Shown: in pieces, positions 39,064-49,829 of the stretch
Position numbering within the stretch: the stretch's first letter is position 1
Layout of the letters: every line of letters starts with the position of its first letter
Assembly (NCBI RefSeq): GCF_000234665.1
Contig: NC_018324.1
Span: 1,422,942 to 1,486,941, forward strand
DNA length: 64,000 nt
Source: Leishmania mexicana MHOM/GT/2001/U1103
Taxonomy: Eukaryota; Euglenozoa; Kinetoplastea; Trypanosomatida; Trypanosomatidae
Direction of reading: 5' to 3'
Program-made: the position numbers and the translations under genes
The notes under the pieces: model-generated
Database searches by the model: none
The model's input: the letters and a program-made list of their open reading frames with translations, nothing else
What the model was told of the DNA's origin: nothing

Positions 39064-40625
39064 AGTGGTGAATACGGCGCGAAGAAGGTTCTCTCTCTCC
39101 GTGTATGTTTGTGTGCGTGTGCTTGTTTGGCAACGTGCGCACACATCACGTGTGTGTGTATTTGTGCTGCTCGTCCTTCGATTGGTGTACGTGCGCCTGC
39201 CTGCCTGTCTGTCTGTGTCTGAGTGTTTTGTGTGTATGTGCGTGTGTCTGTGTGTCCGCGTGGGTCTTCTTGTTTTATCTGGTAGAGCGCTTTACCTTTC
39301 TTGTGTGTGTGTGATGTGTGGTGTGGAGTGGTGTGGAGGTATCTCTTGAGCCGGTGGTTGTCTTGTTCGCATTTTTAAAAGGGGTAAACGCCCGCTGTTG
39401 TGCAGCCGGGTGTATATGGGTAATCATAACGTACTCTCCCTCTCTCCTTGTGGAGAGACCGATCAGGGGGCACCTACTAACGCAAAAAAAAAGGAATGCA
39501 AGTCGACTAAGAATGAGGGAGGCTTTCCGGCACAGAGGTGTTAGCATACGGGGAGGAGGAGGGGGAGGAGGAGGAGAGGTCCTCGGTGAGAAGAATGGCG
39601 GCGGGACAAGCGGGGCTGTGCTTTCCCCAACTTCTCGCTCCGGTCGCTTGGCGATAACGGTCCTTGTCCACGGATGCATGACTGTGTTCGTGAGCGGCTG
39701 CGCAGCGCGGCGAGGGTCCGGCAAGAGTGTGTGTAGGATAGAGGGGGTGGGGAGAGGTGATGATCTTGCCGCGGCTCGTGCGTCCGTGAGCATCACTCTT
39801 TTTTTTGCTGTTGTTTTCCTCCCCCTCTCCTGTACTTCGCGCCCTTTTTTGTTTTCACGGCAACTGCAGCTAGAGTATGCACCGGCCTTGTCCACCTCGC
39901 ATGCTTTAAATCTTTCTACGCCGCTTACCAATGCGCCTTCACCTACGCTTTCTCTCTCTCCCCCTCTTTTGCCTACTTTGTGAGTAATACTACGGATTTT
40001 CATGTCGCCTGTCGACGTGTGTGTGTGTGGCTTATGTAGTGGCTGTCAAACTTTATACGCCACCCAGTGCGTGAGGCTCCCGTCACTTTCGCGCTCACAC
40101 CCACAAACAACGGAGCCGCAACAACCACAGTGACGTTTTTTTTCTGTCGCACGTCTTACATTTCAATCTCGCACAGCGTGTCACGAAGACGGGTTCGTTG
40201 CCGCAACGAAGTGCTGCTCATATCGACTATTCCTGCGCTTTTTGGCAGGAGGGGTGGAGAAGCGGAGGTGAGAAGCTTACTCGAGTTGGCTCGTCTCGCT
40301 ATCATATTAGCGCTTATCGAAAACAGGTGAACGGAATCGGTCACTGCACGCTCCGTGACCGGATGTGGAGCGCTTTGAGGCTCATTGTGCTTCATCACCT
40401 CCCTCCATCATCCGTTTCCTTTTCTCACAGATCTATCCAACACCTTAAAAACTTGACGTGGACGCATATACCCCGATATCTTCGACGTGCTCCTTCACGG
40501 TTCGCGTCAACACTTTTTTTTCCGCTCAGACCACCTCTCTTCTTTGGCATTTGTGGCGGATGTGGTGCCTCCAGAAGGTGCCACGCGGCTCCTCTCTCGT
40601 GCGGAGCTCGCCTGCACGCGTCGGG
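39064..40625 (+). other. Intergenic region between eIF3i and the MAM33-like gene
   Basis: About 1.6 kb. A TG-rich 3'UTR-like stretch (39095-39320) follows eIF3i, then a GGA-rich patch (39551-39575). Acceptor candidates for the next gene are the AG at 40429-40430 (after CCGTTTCCTTTTCTCAC) and the AG at 40528-40529 (after a T-rich run). No coding frame is supported. Confidence 0.6.
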
Positions 40626-41747
40626 ATGCTTCGTCGCTTTCGAGCACTGCAGGAAGCATCTGCACAGTGCTCGCTGACTGTCGTTGCACATGGCCGTCGC
40701 TCCCTCTCCACCGAGGAGCTGGTGGATGAGGAAACACAATGGACGCGTGAGATGAGCAGCAAGTACGGCTCTGGCAACTACCAGCTCTTCAGGGCGCTCT
40801 ACAAGGACCTGTGTGACGAGGTCCGGCGCGAGTACTACACAAAACCCCCGCCCCCACCACCCGCAACAAGGACCACGGGTGCCTCGCCTTCGCTAGTTGC
40901 GGCAGAGGTGGCACCCGAGGTGTGCCGAGGCGCAGATTCAGGTGCCAATGACATTTCCTCCGGTGCCACAAAGCAGAGTAGTGTGGCAGACGGCGCTGGT
41001 GCAACATCATCGTCAACGCAAGGAGGGGGGATGCCAGCCGCGTCTGAGCATGAAGACAGCACTGGCGAAGCGGCGCACGCAGCCCGGGAAACTGCGGCGA
41101 CTCCTCCTCCTTCGCAGCCGGAAGAGACATACGGGGACGGCTCCTGGTCTGTGCAGCACCGCCCTGAAGATAACGTTATTGTGTTTCATCGGGGTGCCGT
41201 GAAGGAGGGCCGTCTTGCCACCGTGCATGCGTGGGCGCACATCGAGCTGAAGGACCCGCCGCGGCTGAACGCCGTGCTCACCTTTGCCGACTGGATTCCG
41301 ATCGAGGTGTGCGTGGAGCGAAACGGTATCGTTATCCACTTCTCCATGGCTTCGAACGAGGGCGGTATGCACATGCGCAACGTGCGGGTGTACGCGCCAA
41401 AGTCGGCGGAGGAGCGCGCGGCGCTCCTGGACCCGTCTGACGACGGCGAGTACGCGCGGAAGAACTTCTACTATGACGGGCCGTGTCTGTGGCACCTAGA
41501 GCTGGATATGCTGAACGAGCTCTACGATGTCATGCAAGATCATGGCGTCACCCTTGACTGGATTCGATGGGCCGCTTCTTGGGTGTTCTACCTGGAGTAC
41601 GTCAACTACGTGCGGTGGAACTTGGGAATGCTCGAGGAGCTCATCCCCTCTTCCCTGCGCGGCCCTGAGGAGGACTTTTTGTTGCCCGCGGAGAAGGCCC
41701 TGCTGGCGGAGCCCGTCGAAGACTGGCTCAGAGCCCACAGCATCTAG
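40626..41747 (+). CDS. Mitochondrial MAM33/p32 (p22-like) family protein, 373 aa
   Basis: The C-terminal half (about 170-373) has the MAM33/C1QBP pattern: alternating beta strands (WSVQHRPEDNVIVFHRG, VNAV-like LNAVLTFADWIPIEVCVER, IVIHFSMAS), the NFYYDGPCLWHLE strand, and the final helices LNELYDVMQDHGVTLDW and YLEYVNYVRWNLGMLEELI. MAM33 proteins form acidic trimeric rings in the mitochondrial matrix; the trypanosome member p22 is linked to RNA editing. Residues about 70-165 are a low-complexity Ala/Ser/Gly/Pro insertion. I chose MLRRFRALQEAS because MLRR-type presequences are common in this group; an in-frame ATG at 40560 would add 22 residues and is the first ATG after both acceptor candidates, so the start is uncertain. 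The role in editing is inference from family. Confidence 0.85.
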   Translation: MLRRFRALQEASAQCSLTVVAHGRRSLSTEELVDEETQWTREMSSKYGSGNYQLFRALYKDLCDEVRREYYTKPPPPPPATRTTGASPSLVAAEVAPEVCRGADSGANDISSGATKQSSVADGAGATSSSTQGGGMPAASEHEDSTGEAAHAARETAATPPPSQPEETYGDGSWSVQHRPEDNVIVFHRGAVKEGRLATVHAWAHIELKDPPRLNAVLTFADWIPIEVCVERNGIVIHFSMASNEGGMHMRNVRVYAPKSAEERAALLDPSDDGEYARKNFYYDGPCLWHLELDMLNELYDVMQDHGVTLDWIRWAASWVFYLEYVNYVRWNLGMLEELIPSSLRGPEEDFLLPAEKALLAEPVEDWLRAHSI

Positions 41748-42645
41748 CGGTGAGAAGACGAAAACAAAACCCACCTCCAAGCATGTGTGCATGCGCGGGT
41801 GTGTGAGGCAGCGGTGTTTTGGAGGACGAGGAGTCAGTCTACTGAGTGGTAGGAGTGTGGGTGTCCGTCGGACAAAACAGCCGCGTCGACGAGGCAAGAA
41901 GGGGGAGGGGAAGGGCAAGACTGCCGGTATCGTCGGTAGCTGCAGAGGCCACACAAAGGCGACTCTTCACGCGAAAGCAAGTGGAAACCCACAAGGAGGA
42001 AGAAGCTGCAAGCGCACCCAGCGGAAGGCGGCGCGAGGCGCAGGCTTAGAAGGGAGACGAAGGAAGGACACGGATGGGAGAGGCGGCGCTTTTTTTTGCT
42101 TGTATTAGTGAGGCGGAGGGCTTACACGGGTGCAGAGGCGACACGAGGTTGTGTGAATTTGTGCGCATGTGAGGGCTGTGCTGCTCCCTTTTTCTGCAGC
42201 TCGTGGTAGAGGCACGGATCCGCTGCAGTCGAACTCGTTCGTATGCACATAGGGATACGCAGATACTCGCCTTCTTGTTCCGTCCGCGCCACCTCTCTCA
42301 TCTCGTGTGTGTGTGGGGGGTAGGGGGAAGGGGCAGTGCACACGTTTTTGCTGAGCGTAACCTGTGTTCCTACGGGTGGTTTTGGCCCGTCGACTTTTAC
42401 AACTACCCCCTCTTATCCCGCGTGTACATTCCCCGTGGTCCACAAGGCAGCGCTGTGCTCACTGCACCGTAGATCTTCACCATCATGGACGCGTACGTGT
42501 GTGTCATGATGCACTCGATGCCTCTGAGTTGTGCCCGCTTGTTTTTTCGTCTCCGTCTCTCACATTCGCCAATCTCTGCATGCGCTTCTCCTTCTTTTGG
42601 TCTCGCCCTCGAACAGGGCCCACGACGGTGTGCTGGTAGCATCAG
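41748..42645 (+). other. Intergenic region before the 275-aa protein gene
   Basis: About 0.9 kb, purine-rich at first (41860-42100) and then T/C-rich. The long tract at about 42539-42610 with AG at 42615-42616 is a convincing acceptor 30 bases before the ATG. Confidence 0.6.
42615..42616 (+). promoter_or_regulatory. Candidate spliced-leader acceptor for the 275-aa protein gene
   Basis: A long mixed pyrimidine tract ends TCTCGCCCTCGAACAG. No ATG lies between it and 42646. Confidence 0.5.
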
Positions 42646-43473
42646 ATGCTAGGGGAGGATCTAGACATTGGCTTCTACGCAGAGGACGCGTACGCGGCGT
42701 ACGTGACGGACCTTGCGACATCTTTGCACCTCGTTCCGCGCTGTCGCAATGCCCGCGGTGCAACACTGGATGTGGTCTTTACCGGTCCCTTCCTGGACGT
42801 GTCTGCGTATGAGGAGGCAGTCAGGCAGGGGAAGCTCCTCCCTTACGCCGCGTTGCCATGGTCCGTCGCCGAGGAACGGGGTGTGCAAGGGGTTTCTGGA
42901 GCGACTCTTAGCGTCACCCTGCATGGCTGGATCGAGAAGCTGAATGCCGCACGCAAAGTGCAACTGATGGAGCCCCTCTTTCCGGCTGCCGACCTCTGCG
43001 CGACAGTCGCAGAGACATGTGTAATGAGCGATGGTGGCAACTCAGCGCCGTGCGCGTTGGCTTCGGCTTCGCCGCCACACAGGGCGGCGTCCGCAGGCAC
43101 CGCAAACGAGAACGGCACTCATCCCCCGCTCAAGCCGTCGCGCTTTCGCATTCTCGGCAACCTGGATTTCTTCCTGCACCTCTCCAGTCGCGACTTGTCC
43201 ACAGCCGAGAGCAGCGTCCCAGTCGACTCTCCAAGCGCGTATGAACGTGATCAAGAAAACTCCAATTTCGCAGGCGACCCGGAAGACGCAACGCGCGCGG
43301 CTCACGCGTGTCGTGATGCACTCGAGCAGCGCGATGACATTACCCTAGCCCGTAACGCGGTGAACACGGTCATAAAATTTGCGCAGATGGCGGAGGAGCA
43401 CCCTGGTGAGGTGGGCAGCGTCTTCGTCGATGCGAAGGAGCGTGTCGAGTACATCCAGTTTAGCGCACACTAG
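42646..43473 (+). CDS. Conserved-looking protein of unknown function, 275 aa
   Basis: I do not recognise the family. The N-terminal half looks folded, with alternating strands and helices (DIGFYAEDAYAAYVTDLA, LDVVFTGPFLDVSAYEEAV, ATLSVTLHGWIEKLNAARK). A Ser/Ala/Pro-rich linker follows at about 130-165. Then comes a second ordered part, FRILGNLDFFLHLSSRDL, a variable acidic stretch, and a C-terminal block EQRDDITLARNAVNTVIKF then VGSVFVDAKERVEYIQFSA. No signal peptide, transmembrane segment or Cys cluster is seen. Third-position G/C bias and a strong splice acceptor support a real gene. It sits between the MAM33-like and AdoHcy hydrolase genes, which says nothing about its role in this genome type. 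Confidence 0.8.
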   Translation: MLGEDLDIGFYAEDAYAAYVTDLATSLHLVPRCRNARGATLDVVFTGPFLDVSAYEEAVRQGKLLPYAALPWSVAEERGVQGVSGATLSVTLHGWIEKLNAARKVQLMEPLFPAADLCATVAETCVMSDGGNSAPCALASASPPHRAASAGTANENGTHPPLKPSRFRILGNLDFFLHLSSRDLSTAESSVPVDSPSAYERDQENSNFAGDPEDATRAAHACRDALEQRDDITLARNAVNTVIKFAQMAEEHPGEVGSVFVDAKERVEYIQFSAH

Positions 43474-44395
43474 CCCCCACTTCTTTGTGCTTCTCTTTGT
43501 GTTCTTCCCCCACAAGTGAGGTCGATGCGTTGCGTCTTCTTCCAGCTACGGTAGTGGTGGTTTCGATTGCCTGTATCGGGCGCGAGCAAGCGAGTTACGA
43601 CGCGTGCCGCACATCACCACCGTCACACCTCGAGTACGCAAGACAGTAAGCGAAGGGGGGAAAAAGGCAGACCTAAATCATCGCCAGCGGAGAAGCCGAG
43701 CGCCTCTTGTCGGACGCCTTTGCTTATTATTGTTGTCCTTGGCTCATCTGTATCTGACCACAAGGTTCCCTGACGCTTCCTAAGGCGGCACCACTACGGA
43801 GCTGTTTCTAGGTGATGCCTGTCAGGTGGCCTAAAATCCGTCAGCGAGTCCGGTGGACCTTCATGTGCATGTGGAGGCCTACAAAGGCAGCGAAGGGGGT
43901 GGAGGGCAGAGCGACACCAAACGCGCCATGACGAGATGTAGGACCTTGCCAGTCACGCATCGCCTTTGCAATGATAGGCATATAGGTGTCATCCTTGACA
44001 CACTCTTCGTCCACCGTCCAACCTCTCCTCCGATCTCTTCCCCTCCCCCTCCTCATCTTCTTTTTGTGTGTCTGCGGCGCCCTCTCATTGACCCGTCTGT
44101 CTCTTGTTGTGTGTGCACATGCCCCTTTTCGATCTACTCATCGACTCGCCTGGCAGTGCCACAACACCCTACCTCCCTTTATCCCACTCACACATCTTTT
44201 TTCATTTGTGGTTCGTTGCTCCTTGCCCTCCACACCCCCTCGCGTTGCGCGTCGACTAGAAAAAGTGAAAGTCTCTCTTCATATCCCCCTCTCCTACTCC
44301 CCCTTCCCTCATCCCATTATCCACGCCGGCCACCGGACGCACTGGAAGCGCTGCCGTGCTTTCTACTTCTTTCCCATTTCAGTCGCACTGCAATC
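43474..44395 (+). other. Intergenic region upstream of S-adenosylhomocysteine hydrolase
   Basis: About 0.9 kb. The first 400 bases are less pyrimidine-rich than most spacers here and have no recognisable element. The rest is T/C-rich. The hydrolase frame is open upstream to 43853 without coding character. Acceptor AG at 44381-44382 after TTTCTACTTCTTTCCCATTTC. Confidence 0.6.
44381..44382 (+). promoter_or_regulatory. Candidate spliced-leader acceptor for AdoHcy hydrolase
   Basis: A strong tract (TTCTACTTCTTTCCCATTTC) ends in AG, 13 bases before ATG 44396. Confidence 0.6.
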
Positions 44396-45709
44396 ATGGC
44401 GGACTACAAGGTAAAGGACATCAGCCTCGCGGAGTGGGGCCGCAAGGCGATCGAGCTGGCCGAAAACGAGATGCCCGGTCTGATGGAGCTGCGCCGCGAG
44501 TACGGCCCCTCCCAGCCGCTGAAGGGAGCCAAGATCGCCGGCTGTCTGCACATGACCGTGCAGACTGCCGTGCTGATCGAGACCCTCAAGGCACTCGGTG
44601 CGGAGCTGCGCTGGTCGTCGTGCAACATCTTTTCCACTCAGGATAACGCCGCCGCGGCCATTGCCAAGGCTGGCGTACCGGTGTTCGCGTGGAAGGGTGA
44701 GACAGACGAGGAGTACGAGTGGTGCATCACCCAGACAGTGAAGGGCTTCAGCGGTGACGGTCTGCCAAACATGATCCTCGACGACGGCGGCGACCTCACG
44801 AATCTGGTGATCGACCACCACCCCGAGCTCGTGCCCAAGATCTTCGGCATCTCCGAGGAGACCACGACGGGTGTGAAGAACCTGTACAAGCGCCTGAGCA
44901 AGGGCAACCTCCCCATCTCCGCCATCAACGTTAACGACAGCGTGACGAAGAGCAAGTTCGACAACCTTTACGGCTGCCGAGAGTCCTTGGTCGACGGCAT
45001 CAAGCGCGCCACGGATGTAATGATTGCCGGCAAGACGTGCTGCGTGTGCGGATACGGTGATGTTGGTAAGGGCTGCGCCGCAGCCCTGCGCGCCTTCGGC
45101 GCTCGCGTCGTGGTAACGGAGGTGGACCCGATCAACGCCCTGCAGGCCTGCATGGAAGGCTACCAGGTTGCTCTGGTCGACGACGTCATGGCCGATGCGC
45201 ACATCTTCGTGACGACCACCGGCAACGATGACATCATCACCTCTGACCACTTCCCACACATGCGCGACGACGCCATTGTGTGCAACATCGGCCACTTCGA
45301 CACGGAGATCCAGGTGGGATGGCTGGAGGCAAACGCCAAGGAGCACGTGGAAATCAAGCCTCAGGTGGACCGCTATACCATGGAGAACGGCCGCCACATC
45401 ATCCTGCTGGCCAAGGGTCGCCTGGTCAACCTCGGCTGCGCCAACGGTCACCCGTCCTTCGTGATGTCCAACTCCTTCACGAACCAGGTGCTGGCGCAGA
45501 TTGAGCTCTGGAGCAACCGCGACAACAACAAGTACCCGCGCGGTGACAACGCCGGCGTGTTCTTCCTGCCCAAGTCGCTCGATGAGAAGGTCGCTGCCCT
45601 CCACCTCGCCCACGTCGGCGCCAAGCTGACGAAGCTAACCCCGAAGCAGGCCGAGTACATCAACTGCCCGGTCAATGGCCCGTTCAAACCGGACCACTAC
45701 CGCTACTAA
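44396..45709 (+). CDS. SAHH: S-adenosylhomocysteine hydrolase, 437 aa
   Basis: Cytosolic NAD-dependent enzyme that reversibly splits S-adenosylhomocysteine to adenosine and homocysteine, removing the inhibitor made by methyltransferases. Visible signatures: [20 protein letters not shown] at the start; [43 protein letters not shown]; the NAD-binding loop [20 protein letters not shown] at about 213-232; [33 protein letters not shown]; and the C-terminus KPDHYRY, whose Lys and Tyr reach into the NAD site of the neighbouring subunit. The 437-aa length matches the trypanosomatid enzyme, which includes the eukaryotic insert. Start [10 protein letters not shown] follows a strong splice acceptor by 13 bases. 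Nothing looks damaged. Confidence 0.98.
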   Translation: MADYKVKDISLAEWGRKAIELAENEMPGLMELRREYGPSQPLKGAKIAGCLHMTVQTAVLIETLKALGAELRWSSCNIFSTQDNAAAAIAKAGVPVFAWKGETDEEYEWCITQTVKGFSGDGLPNMILDDGGDLTNLVIDHHPELVPKIFGISEETTTGVKNLYKRLSKGNLPISAINVNDSVTKSKFDNLYGCRESLVDGIKRATDVMIAGKTCCVCGYGDVGKGCAAALRAFGARVVVTEVDPINALQACMEGYQVALVDDVMADAHIFVTTTGNDDIITSDHFPHMRDDAIVCNIGHFDTEIQVGWLEANAKEHVEIKPQVDRYTMENGRHIILLAKGRLVNLGCANGHPSFVMSNSFTNQVLAQIELWSNRDNNKYPRGDNAGVFFLPKSLDEKVAALHLAHVGAKLTKLTPKQAEYINCPVNGPFKPDHYRY

Positions 45710-46046
45710 GCACGTGCGCTGGTCCACGGGAAAGCCTGGAAAGTGCGAGAGGAGAGTGGGGCTGCTTGACAGGAAAGCGTGAGGAGACGCGGCTGTGGGG
45801 GGCTTCGAGGAAGGCGCTGAGGGGTGTCGCATACCCGACACGCGCGCACACGCCGACGCTGCCATCCTGAAACGACAGCGCGGTCGACTTCCGCTGCTGA
45901 TTCTCCTTTGATCGTCCGCCTCTTGCCTTGTTTTTTCTTCTTCGACTGATCGCCCCTCTTCCTCCACTTTTTTCGCCCTCTCACCATTCAAGGTCATCAT
46001 CTACACCCCATGCTGTCGCTGGCGCCTGTCCTATCGATGGGAGTAG

Positions 46047-46059
46047 CCCCCCCCCCCCC
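46047..46059. repeat. C13 homopolymer followed by a C-rich patch
   Basis: Thirteen Cs, then ACCCCCCTTCACCCCCTG. Likely length-variable. Confidence 0.85.
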
Positions 46060-47589
46060 ACCCCCCTTCACCCCCTGCAGATGCCCAACGGCGCGACGCA
46101 AGAAAAGACGAAAAGCGTCACAGAGGAGAGGGATCTGACGGCCCAGTTGTGAAGTAAGCTTCGAGAGGTGAACAGAGGGTGGTGAGGAGCAGTGGCCCGG
46201 AGAGGTAACTAACTGGCTTCCGTCACCTCGCCTCCCGCCATCGCCGCAACGTCTCTTTTCTCCTTTTTTTGCTCTGTGCTGACGCGTTTGTACGGCGGAC
46301 TCGTCTTTCTCTCCGGTGTGTGTCTCTTCAAGGAGGAGGAGGAGGAGGGGAGGAGAGAGCGCGAGGGCCGCACTCTGCATCAAGGGGCGCGTCTGTCCGT
46401 GTGTGTGTGTAGCATGGCTAGGCGCCCATACGTTCACGTGTGTCCGTGTGTCTGCAGTTGCGTGTACTTGTCGATCCTCTCCCTTCATCGGTGATCGATC
46501 CAGCTTCCCGTGTGGCTCGTTGTTTGCACAGCGATGCACGTCGCCGCATATCTGCAGCGAACACACGAATACCTCCACACCTCTCTGCAAGGGTGGTCTT
46601 CGCTATTTTCAACCCCCCTTTTCCCTTTCCTGATCTTTGCTCTGTTGAACCCCTTTTTCGATGCGCTTCTCCGCTGTTCACCGCCAGCTGCGGGAGAGGC
46701 CGCGGGATGCAGGAGTTTGTGGCGCTGCGATGAAGGATGAGGCAGTGTATGCGTGCGTATGTGTGTTGCTGTGCACGTATCGAGATGTTGAGCTTCTGTG
46801 GCGGATGCCAGGAGGAGGTTCACGCGCAGTGTGTGCTGCGACTTTGTCTCTCTCTACAAGGGAGTGGAGTGCTACACGCGGTGGTATATCTGCCGGCACA
46901 AAGGCGCATAAAGCAGCACCCCCCCACAAAGTTTCTACTCTCGCCGGTCTCATGCCCGAATTGTCCGCCCATCCTCCCTTTAACGACGCACACTAATACA
47001 CACACACGCACACACAGACCGACCCTCAACCCCCCACCCCTCCCCGTCTGCACCGCTTTCCTCCTCCACTTTCTCCTATCGACTTCGCCGGGCGCTCTTG
47101 ACCGTTGACACGTGTGACACACCCACTGGATGCTGCGCATGACATGCATTTTCTTTGTCTTTTGTTTCCAGGTTTGCTCCGTTACACATGACGTGTCGGC
47201 TGTCCTCATCTTTGGTGTCCCCTCGTGACACGGCACTCACTTCGGTGAGGTGGACTCTTTTTTCTTCCTTTTTCGTTGTTTTGGTACGAGACATAAGCCC
47301 ATAACATTGCATCAAGCAACGAAGGCGAGAGTGGTGGTGGTGGCGGTGCGGGAAGGGGGACTGAAGGGCAAACTGAGGCAAACTCAGACATCACCACTGT
47401 GCACCCTCTTTCCTTGACATAAAGTGGGGCAGGGTATAACGAAGCAGAGAAGCAATGAAACTTTACTTCCTTCGCCAGGCGAAAGCAGTTGGCAAAGTGA
47501 GCATGTGCCGTAGTGGAGGAAAAAAGAAAACGGCTCACGGGCACGACGGAGCCAACGGTTAGCAAATAGGGAGTTATCTGTCCATCTGT

Positions 47590-47609
47590 CTATATATATA
47601 TATATATAC
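47590..47609. repeat. (TA)n microsatellite
   Basis: About ten TA units in the spacer after AdoHcy hydrolase. Confidence 0.85.
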
Positions 47610-48482
47610 AAATCAGTAAGAGATATTTGCGGCCTTTCATTGCTGTTGAGGGGTGGAGGGCTGCACCGGGCGCACCAAAAAAAAGAGAGTTAAGGTGTGC
47701 GGACAGTCAATACGGTGGATCCACCCGCTTGCTCTCTCTGTGATCGCCTTTATGGATCCTTGCTTCGTGGAAGTTGCCGGGAACGGCTCGATCGCCGTTG
47801 TGAAGCTCTCCAACCACTTTCTCTGCGCATCCCGTGAAGCGTGTTTCTCCATCTCTTTGCTGCGTATCACTCCTCCCCCTTCCTCCACCATCCACCATCT
47901 GGCTCGCTCTCCCTTGCGGTCTACACACAAAACGACCTGCGCTTCTTCTTTTTTTTTTGTGCCCTCTTCCACTAACTCGAATGGCGCGAATGCGCACACT
48001 CGCACCCGCCACAAATACCTCTTTATTTTGCCTCAGATAGCTGCGTAGTACTCAGCGACCGGAGACTCGACGCAGACCCTTCGCCTACCCCCTAGTTGCG
48101 GGCACTCACTTTTGCTCACTACGGTGTACCTCCCCCTCGTTTCCGCGTTGAGGGTATCGTCACTCCAACAGTGGTGGCGCTCTCTTTCCTTTTTTTCCAT
48201 ATCTTTCTCTGCAGGGAGCGCTAGCGGAGAGGAAACGACGAGGTCCACAGGCCTTCTTATCGGAGGAAGGGGGGTTCACGGGAGCACGTTCGCACTCCCT
48301 TCCTTGCAGGAGGGAGGCAGCAACGCACTGAAGGCCGAGCGCTCACGCACCGAGTCGCACGCGCGTGCATGAGCACTCTTGATCTCCCCATCCGCTAAAG
48401 AGGCTGTGTCTGGCGTCCTTTTTTGGCCGCCGTTGCTCGGCTTTGCCCTGGCTCTTTTTCAACTTCATCCGCCTGCGTCGGG

Positions 48483-48884
48483 ATGGTGTTTGTCATCGCG
48501 GCTGCGGCCGCCATCTTCGTGCTCGCCGCCGGCGCAGTGCTCTTGTACGGCGCAGCGAGCATCCTTGCGGGCGGCTTCTTCCGCTTGGCGCTTGGCGCGT
48601 TGCTGGTGGGCATGTCGCTTTCCATCGTTTTCTCCACCACAGCCAATCTGCTGCTGGTCACTTTTTCGCGCTACGATCTGGAGCCTAGGCCGCCGATAGT
48701 TTTTCTGCGCAGCTTCCTAGCAGCCATGGGGCAGCCCACCCTGACAGGAGTTATTGGCTTGTCGCTGGTGACGCTGGTTTCGCTGGCGGCCTCGAAGGTG
48801 CGAGTGATGGTGGAAGAGATGGACATTCTGATCCGTTCCCACGCCGCGTACGCAGCGCGTAGCGATCGTACGGCTGCACCGTGA
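48483..48884 (+). CDS. Small multi-pass membrane protein, 133 aa, unknown function
   Basis: No family recognised. The protein starts directly with a hydrophobic segment (MVFVIAAAAAIFVLAAGAVL, about 1-24). A second follows (FFRLALGALLVGMSLSIVF, about 32-54) and a third after a polar loop with FSRYDLEPRPP (LTGVIGLSLVTLVSLAA, about 87-103). An amphipathic, charged C-terminus follows (KVRVMVEEMDILIRSH). So it has three probable transmembrane helices. The frame is open upstream to 48423 but only from a TTG; 48483 is the first ATG. An ATG at 48370 lies upstream of it after the likely acceptor at 48213-48214, in another frame. It could be an organelle membrane component; that is speculation. Confidence 0.72.
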   Translation: MVFVIAAAAAIFVLAAGAVLLYGAASILAGGFFRLALGALLVGMSLSIVFSTTANLLLVTFSRYDLEPRPPIVFLRSFLAAMGQPTLTGVIGLSLVTLVSLAASKVRVMVEEMDILIRSHAAYAARSDRTAAP

Positions 48885-49737
48885 ATGGTAGTGGGAGTGG
48901 CAAAATAGCGAGTGATGCGGTGGCCTCCCTGTCGGAGGGGTCAGCGTGTTAAGGAGCACCATGTGAGGTGTTCGCGGAGGAAGCACCAGCATAGGAGCAT
49001 GTGCTCGTGTACGGTTCCGCGGTGGCATGAAAGAAGAGGAGATGCTTTCTATGGATGATGACGGAACGGTTGCGCACTCCGTTGTATGTCGGGGTGCGCT
49101 GATCATCTTGTGCGGTGCCGCTCTGACCCCGGCCATTTCGGCAGCTCCGCAAAACTGCTGAGGGCGATGCCACCGTAGGGAAAGACTGGCGGGGGATACA
49201 AGGCGCATACACAAGCAAAAAAAACAGATCTCCTACCCCTCCCTTCTTCACGCGCACACATGGGACTGATTGCGGCTGGTGCTGGAGCCCACTGGCGGAG
49301 CATCGGCGCCGCACTACCGGAGAGAGGAGAGCTGTACTCGTAGCTGCTTCTACCTCGTCGGTTCTTGACGCTTGTACTCTTGCAAGATATCATTTGCTCC
49401 CTTTTCGTTTCTCCTCTCCCGTTCGTAGAGGCGCGGGTGCCGCTCATCTGCCACCCTTTCGCCCATTTCTTTGCCCGCCCCATTGATGGGTGCGGGCGCT
49501 CTTTATCAGCCTTCCCGCACTGCCACCTCTACACCAAGCACAGGCAGCGAAGTGGTACACTCAAGACGCCCCCACCCCCGATTTCTGCTTCGTATCGTAC
49601 GTCATAGACACCTGAAAGTACCATAGAGGACAGAAAAGCTGTCTCGGCACTTCATGGAGGACAGGCTGCGAAGCCGTTGCAGGCCGTTCTCTCTGAGGAC
49701 CTCACCCCACGCTGCTCTTGCTCTTCTGCTCCTCTCC

Positions 49738-49739
49738 AG
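49738..49739 (+). promoter_or_regulatory. Candidate spliced-leader acceptor for TERT
   Basis: A tract of about 30 pyrimidine-rich bases ends CTCTCCAG. A second candidate AG lies at 49781-49782. Both leave the out-of-frame ATG at 49813 in the leader. Confidence 0.55.
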
Positions 49740-49812
49740 GTGCTTCTCCGTGTTACCCCGCGCTCCTCCTCCCCTCTACCAGTAGCCCTCGGGTTTCCTC
49801 CTTGCCTCGTTC

Positions 49813-49815
49813 ATG
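49813..49815 (+). promoter_or_regulatory. Upstream out-of-frame ATG before TERT
   Basis: This ATG lies 17 bases before the TERT start and opens a 133-codon frame (to 50214) that overlaps the TERT coding region. Scanning ribosomes would meet it first, so it could lower TERT translation. Its neighbours are T at -3 and G at +4, a modest context. Confidence 0.5.
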
Positions 49816-49829
49816 GTGCACCGCAACCC

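Larger units (their letters stand above)
45710..48482 (+). other. Intergenic region between AdoHcy hydrolase and the small membrane protein
   Basis: About 2.8 kb of spacer with a C13 run (46047-46059), TG-rich 3'UTR-like stretches, CA run near 47001 and a (TA)n run (47590-47609). No coding frame is supported. An acceptor candidate lies at 48213-48214 after a T-rich tract. Confidence 0.55.
48885..49829 (+). other. Intergenic region upstream of TERT
   Basis: About 0.95 kb. The TERT frame is open from 49677 but begins at a TTG and has no in-frame ATG until 49830. Acceptor candidates are AG 49738-49739 (after GCTCTTGCTCTTCTGC and TCCTCTCC) and AG 49781-49782 (after CTCCTCCTCCCCTCTACC). An ATG at 49813 lies after both and is out of frame with TERT. 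Confidence 0.6.

Noticed and set aside
43853..44395. N-terminal extension of AdoHcy hydrolase
   Set aside because: The known enzyme starts at [12 protein letters not shown] sequence, right after the acceptor at 44381-44382; the extension has no coding character.
44363..45613. 416-codon open frame on the minus strand opposite AdoHcy hydrolase
   Set aside because: Antisense shadow of a conserved enzyme; no family and same mirror composition.
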